DNA from: an uncultured Selenomonas sp.
GTDB taxonomy: Bacteria; Bacillota; Negativicutes; Selenomonadales; Selenomonadaceae
Assembly: GCA_900552565.1 (NCBI GenBank)
Contig: USAK01000006.1
Span: 1 to 64,000, forward strand
Length of the DNA stretch: 64,000 nucleotides
Direction: 5' to 3'
Under the pieces are notes generated by a model. That model worked only from the letters and a program-made list of their open reading frames with translations, was not told where the DNA came from and ran no database searches. The position numbers and the translations under genes were made by a program. Of this stretch, positions 60,394 to 64,000 are shown one piece after another. Every line of letters begins with the position of its first letter. The stretch's first letter is position 1.

Positions 60394-61335
60394 TCAAACA
60401 GTAAAATCTTCGGGCAAGATAGATTTGCCTTCTTCATCACAGGGTTTTACCAATAACTCCAACAGGCGCTCGAGGTCATCTTCTGAATAGAATTCAATCT
60501 CGATGCGGCTTTTTTTCTTTCCCGGACGGATGTTGACCTTCGTGCCGAAGAATTCATGGAGACGGTTCTCCGCGTCCTGATAAAAGGCATCTGCCTTTTC
60601 TCTTTCTGCCTGCCCGGCCTTCTTTTCTCCCTTTTCCGTCAAGGTCTTGAGGTAATCGGGATTTTCGAGCAGTCTGCGGACGAATTCCTCTGCCTGACGC
60701 GAGGAAAGATGATTGGCGAGGATGTACATGGCAGCATCAAGCTGCAGCTGTACATCCTTGAGGGAAAGCAGCGGTCTGGCCTGTCCCATGTGCAGGTCGC
60801 CGGCAATCAGCATGTTCTGGATGCCTTCGGCAAGGTCCAAAAGGCGCAGGGAGTTGGCGATATGCGGGCGGCTGCGCCCGACCTTCTTCGCGAGCATCTC
60901 CTGGGTCAGATTGAAGTTCTTCATGAGAAAAGCATACGCTTCTGCCTCTTCAATGATATTGAGATTTTCGCGCTGGATGTTCTCAATCAAGGCAATTTCG
61001 CTGATTTCGGCGTCGTTATATTCTCTCACAAGTGCGGGCACTTTTTCAAGTCCTGCCTGACGGGCAGCGCGCAGACGGCGCTCGCCGGCGATGAGTTCAT
61101 AGCCTTTCTCCGGCAGGCGGCGCACGATGAGCGGCTGCAGGATGCCATACTGCTTAATGGATTCGGCAAGGTCCTGCAGGGCACTTTCGTCAAAATTCTG
61201 CCGCGGCTGGTAGCGGTTGGCCTGAATCTCCGCTGCAGGGATTTCCTGCACCTGGTCTTTGGCCGGCGTAATCTCGCGGTTCTTCAAAAGAGCCCCGAGC
61301 CCCTTGCCGAGACCCCCATGAGCCTTACTTGCCAT
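60394..61335 (-). CDS. parB: Chromosome partitioning protein ParB
   Basis: A 313-residue ParB/Spo0J. The N-terminal CTP-binding domain has YQPRQNF and GERRLRAAR (CTPase motif); ENIQRENLNIIEEAEAY and the KVGRSRPHIANSLRLL helix-turn-helix form the parS-binding region; the C-terminus is a dimerisation domain. It binds and spreads from parS and guides the origin. It overlaps parA by 11 nt. Three parS sites lie nearby. Confidence 0.96.
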   Translation of the reverse strand: MASKAHGGLGKGLGALLKNREITPAKDQVQEIPAAEIQANRYQPRQNFDESALQDLAESIKQYGILQPLIVRRLPEKGYELIAGERRLRAARQAGLEKVPALVREYNDAEISEIALIENIQRENLNIIEEAEAYAFLMKNFNLTQEMLAKKVGRSRPHIANSLRLLDLAEGIQNMLIAGDLHMGQARPLLSLKDVQLQLDAAMYILANHLSSRQAEEFVRRLLENPDYLKTLTEKGEKKAGQAEREKADAFYQDAENRLHEFFGTKVNIRPGKKKSRIEIEFYSEDDLERLLELLVKPCDEEGKSILPEDFTV

Positions 61336-62086
61336 GAGCCATCACCTCTTCTGCCAGTTTCATGTACGTGTCCGCGCCCTTTGAACGCTTGTCGTAATAA
61401 AGGATAGGCTCGCCGTAAGACGGGGCCTCGCTGAGACGTACCGTGCGCGGAATCATCGTCTGATAGACGAGACTGCCAAAATTCTCGCGGACCTCAGCCA
61501 CGACCTGCTCAGCCAGGCGCGTGCGGCCATCGTACATCGTCATGAGCACGCCCTCTACCTCAAGATGAGGATTGAGATTGGTGCGCACGAGCTCAATCGT
61601 ATTCATGAGCTGGGATACACCTTCCAGCGCATAGAATTCGCACTGAATCGGCATGAGCACCGAATCCGCGGTGGCCAGCGAATTGAGCGTCAAGAGACCC
61701 AGCGACGGCGGGCAGTCGATGAGGATATAATCGTACGTCTCAACAACCGGTTCGAGAGCGCGTTTCAGGCGCGTCTCACGCGAAATTGCCGCGACCAGTT
61801 CCACTTCCGCACCGGCCAGCTCGATATTGGCCGGCAGTACATCGACGCCAAACTCCGTCTTGACGATGGCGTCATGCACATCGGCGCCATTGATGATGAC
61901 CTGATAGATGGTCATATCGAGTGCAGATTTATCAATGCCATAACCACTCGAGGCATTGCCCTGCGGGTCGCAGTCAACGAGCAGGACCTTTTTCCCCTTC
62001 GCTGCCAGACAGGCCGCGAGATTCACCGATGTCGTCGTCTTGCCGACCCCGCCCTTCTGATTGGCTACCGCAATAATCTTTGCCAC
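61325..62086 (-). CDS. parA: Chromosome partitioning ATPase ParA (Soj)
   Basis: A 253-residue deviant-Walker ATPase. Walker A is ANQKGGVGKTTTSVNLA near the start, the Walker A' aspartate is in LLVDCDPQGNAS, and Walker B is YDYILIDCPPSLGLLT. The likely start is GTG 62086 (VAKIIAVANQKGG), with two in-frame GTG codons just before it as alternatives. It uses ATP-dependent DNA binding to segregate ParB-parS complexes. Confidence 0.95.
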   Translation of the reverse strand: MAKIIAVANQKGGVGKTTTSVNLAACLAAKGKKVLLVDCDPQGNASSGYGIDKSALDMTIYQVIINGADVHDAIVKTEFGVDVLPANIELAGAEVELVAAISRETRLKRALEPVVETYDYILIDCPPSLGLLTLNSLATADSVLMPIQCEFYALEGVSQLMNTIELVRTNLNPHLEVEGVLMTMYDGRTRLAEQVVAEVRENFGSLVYQTMIPRTVRLSEAPSYGEPILYYDKRSKGADTYMKLAEEVMAHGK

Positions 62087-62197
62087 GAACTTCACCACTT
62101 TCTTTAGATTGATTCAACCTTCAGCATAACTATGTATGCCCATCATGTAAACAATCACACAGAATTCCTTGTAAAAGCCTGCCAGAATCAGTATAAT

Positions 62198-62212
62198 TGT
62201 TACATTGTAACA
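62198..62212. promoter_or_regulatory. Palindrome TGTTACATTGTAACA upstream of parA
   Basis: A perfect 15-bp odd-centred palindrome between parA and the methionine synthase activation gene, overlapping a possible TATACT -10 of parA (minus strand). Candidate autoregulatory or other operator. Confidence 0.5.
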
Positions 62213-62285
62213 TTTATGTAAGCGTCAGACTCGCACTGACTGCTCGTTTCCTTATATCATAATATGAAATCGTGAAAAATGCCAT

Positions 62286-62301
62286 TGTTTCACGTGAAAC
62301 A
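62286..62301. other. parS centromere-like site 3
   Basis: TGTTTCACGTGAAACA, perfect palindrome, about 30 nt before the methionine synthase activation gene and 200 nt from parA. Confidence 0.87.
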
Positions 62302-62330
62302 TTTTAAATTTTTACAAGGAGGTCGATGAT

Positions 62331-63014
62331 ATGCCTGTTTACAATGCACCGCTCCTGCAGATTGACCCCAAAGAGACGCGCCGTTATGCCGGTCTCATGC
62401 GTGCCAAGAACTTCGATGAGCGCCTGATTGAAGAGGCCTGCCAGGATGCCCGGCTCTTAGCCGAGCCCCGCGGCATCTGGCAGCTCTACGATTACGACTG
62501 CGAAAACCAGATTGTCAAAGCAGAGCCGCCCTTCCATATCGAGGGTAAGAAAATCGGCAAACACCTCGTCGGCTGCGATAAGGTCATCCTCTTGGCCGTC
62601 ACCGTTGGCGATGGCATCGAAGAGATGGTCACCAAGCGCTTTGCCGATGGCGAATATGCCTCGAGCGTCCTTTTAGACGCGGCTGCGACGACCGCGGTCG
62701 AACAGCTGGCCGACGGCATGGAAAAAGCCATCAAGCCGAAAATGGCCGCACAAGGCTACGGCATGCGCTGGCGTTTCAGTCCCGGCTATGGCGACTGGCC
62801 GCTCGAACAGCAGCCCGAGCTCATCCGCACGACAAAATGTGAGACCATCGGCATCTCGCTGTCTGAATCAAAAATGCTCGTGCCGCGCAAGAGTGTCACG
62901 GCCATCATCGGCTTATATAAGGAAGTCAAGGGCACAGAAAGCCTTCAGCACTCCCCCAGCGGCTGTGCGGCCTGCGATAAAGTCGACTGCCCCTCACGCA
63001 AGCCTCTGAAATGA
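62331..63014 (+). CDS. Methionine synthase activation domain protein
   Basis: A 227-residue free-standing form of the MetH C-terminal activation domain, which binds SAM for reductive reactivation of cobalamin. The signature RWRFSPGYGDWPLEQQ and the GISLSESKMLVPRKSVTAIIGLY block are clear. A CAACDKVDC cysteine cluster near the C-terminus is notable. SD AAGGAGG lies before ATG. It precedes metH, whose own activation domain may be missing, as in the split systems of many anaerobes. Confidence 0.9.
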   Translation: MPVYNAPLLQIDPKETRRYAGLMRAKNFDERLIEEACQDARLLAEPRGIWQLYDYDCENQIVKAEPPFHIEGKKIGKHLVGCDKVILLAVTVGDGIEEMVTKRFADGEYASSVLLDAAATTAVEQLADGMEKAIKPKMAAQGYGMRWRFSPGYGDWPLEQQPELIRTTKCETIGISLSESKMLVPRKSVTAIIGLYKEVKGTESLQHSPSGCAACDKVDCPSRKPLK

Positions 63015-63038
63015 CCTGCTGAGAAAAAACAAAGCATA

Positions 63039-63067
63039 TTGACATCTAATTCATACTAAATTAATAT
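63039..63067 (+). promoter_or_regulatory. metH promoter
   Basis: TTGACA (63039-63044), 17-nt spacer, TAATAT (63062-63067), 61 nt before metH. No S-box or cobalamin riboswitch fits the short leader. Confidence 0.72.
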
Positions 63068-63127
63068 GTATATATAACTTTATATCTTTGAGCTTGATAT
63101 TACGAAATGCCTGAAGGAGTTTTTGCC

Positions 63128-64000
63128 ATGATTCATATTTTTGACGGTGCCATGGGCACCATGCTGCAGGCCGGCGGCCTTGAGCCAGGCGGCTGCCCCG
63201 AACTCATGAACATCGACCACCCTGAAGTCGTCCAGCATATACACGAAGCGTATATCGAAGCCGGCGCAACCATCATCGAGACGAATACCTTCGGCGCGAG
63301 CCGCCTCAAACTCGACCACTACGGCCTTGAGGACCGCGTCGAAGAACTCAATACCGCCGCTGTCCGCATTGCCAAAAAGGCCGCCGGCACGCGTGCCAAA
63401 GTCGCCGGCTCCATGGGACCGACAGGCCGTTTCATCAGCCCGCTCGGCGATCTCGACTTTGAGGATGCCTATGCCTGCTTCAAGGAACAGGCCTCAGCCC
63501 TCGCCAAAGCCGGCGTCGACTTCTTCATCATCGAGACCTGCATCGATATTCAGGAAATGCGCGCTGCCCTGCTCGCAGCCAAGGAAGCAGCACCAAAAAT
63601 TCCCGTCATCTGCCAGCTGACCTACAGCGACGATGGCCGCACGGTTACGGGCACGGACCCGCAGTCGGCCGCTATCATCCTCTCCCATATGGGCGCGGAC
63701 ATCATCGGCGTCAACTGCTCGCTTGGACCGGAGCAGCTCGTGCCAGTCGTCAAGATTCTTGCCGAAAACTGCAGCTGTCCGATAAGCGTCCAGCCAAACG
63801 CCGGCATGCCGCAGCTCGTCGACGGCGTGACGCATTTCCCGATGGGGCCTGAGGACTTCGGCAGCTGGGCCCCGAAACTCCTCGAAGCCGGTGCCACGTA
63901 CCTTGGCGGCTGCTGCGGCACGACGCCGGCCCATATCAAGGCACTGGCCGCGGCCCTCAAAAATGCCAAAGAACCGGAGCGTCCGAAACAGCCCAAACGC
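63128..64000 (+). CDS. metH: B12-dependent methionine synthase, N-terminal part (partial)
   Basis: 291 codons are open to the window edge with no stop. The homocysteine-binding domain is complete: FDGAMGTMLQAGG at the start, ETNTFGASRLKLDHYG, and the zinc cysteines C197 (GVNCSLGP) and C262/C263 (GGCCGTTP). The enzyme transfers methyl from methyl-tetrahydrofolate to homocysteine. ATG 63128 has GAAGGAG eight nt upstream. The pterin-binding and cobalamin domains are expected beyond the right edge. Confidence 0.92.
   Translation, partial: MIHIFDGAMGTMLQAGGLEPGGCPELMNIDHPEVVQHIHEAYIEAGATIIETNTFGASRLKLDHYGLEDRVEELNTAAVRIAKKAAGTRAKVAGSMGPTGRFISPLGDLDFEDAYACFKEQASALAKAGVDFFIIETCIDIQEMRAALLAAKEAAPKIPVICQLTYSDDGRTVTGTDPQSAAIILSHMGADIIGVNCSLGPEQLVPVVKILAENCSCPISVQPNAGMPQLVDGVTHFPMGPEDFGSWAPKLLEAGATYLGGCCGTTPAHIKALAAALKNAKEPERPKQPKR

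Noticed and set aside
1..64000. CRISPR array, prophage or restriction-modification island
   Set aside because: No regularly spaced repeats, phage structural genes, integrase or methyltransferase were found on either strand.

Overview
The window looks like chromosomal DNA of a Selenomonadales/Negativicutes bacterium (Selenomonas/Mitsuokella-like). This is inferred from several things: a split three-gene glutamate synthase, a futalosine-type menaquinone cluster, a sufCBDSU operon, aspartase with a DASS dicarboxylate carrier, B12-dependent methionine synthase with a free-standing activation protein, and a moderate-GC genome with Firmicutes-like promoters and Shine-Dalgarno sites. The species cannot be fixed from this sequence alone.

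Layout. 1-615: the 5' end of a 16S rRNA gene (minus strand, running off the left edge) with its leader and promoter, and a tRNA-Gln. 0.8-6.2 kb: a lone sorbitol-type PTS EIIA, a LacI regulator, ung, a folate operon (folE-folP-folB-folK/folA fusion) and a ferredoxin. 6.4-12.1 kb: aspartase, a DASS carrier with an apparent frameshift, and a divergent GlnK/GlnL-like two-component system. 12.2-16.4 kb: a menaquinone (futalosine) operon with two MqnE-like radical SAM proteins. 16.6-22.7 kb: a Crp regulator, a flavin reductase and sufCBDSU. 22.9-30.4 kb: a HAD phosphatase, a LacI regulator and the L-arabinose operon araE-B-D-A. 30.6-33.3 kb: purB and purA. 33.6-39.6 kb: a seven-gene operon (Xi-class GST, MmgE/PrpD, polar amino acid ABC importer, GNAT) that recalls the Bacillus yxe S-(2-succino)cysteine operon. 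39.9-40.1 kb: two tRNA-Val genes. 40.2-51.3 kb: a PHP phosphatase, an amino acid permease, an acyl-CoA synthetase, regulators, a secreted tannase-like esterase, two small exported proteins and a MerR/MATE pair. 51.4-56.7 kb: a 54-residue protein and the split glutamate synthase. 57-62.1 kb: an M23 peptidase, DUF4446, a lone TnpB, parB and parA. 62.3-64 kb: methionine synthase activation protein and the start of metH (cut by the right edge).

How the parts fit. Aspartase (fumarate and ammonia from aspartate), the dicarboxylate carrier and glutamate synthase suggest fumarate-respiring, ammonia-handling anaerobic metabolism. Menaquinone synthesis and Fe-S assembly would support the electron chain. 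The aspartase and glutamate synthase promoters carry the same TGTATAC palindromes, which hints at common control.

Chromosome-maintenance signals stand out. Three perfect parS-type sites (TGTTTCACGTGAAACA) lie at 51.6, 60.4 and 62.3 kb around parAB, and two tight clusters of DnaA boxes lie at 12.1 and 17.9 kb. Most genes left of 62.2 kb are on the minus strand and the genes after it are on the plus strand. The window therefore probably lies close to the replication origin, with the origin to the right. No CRISPR array, prophage or restriction system was seen.
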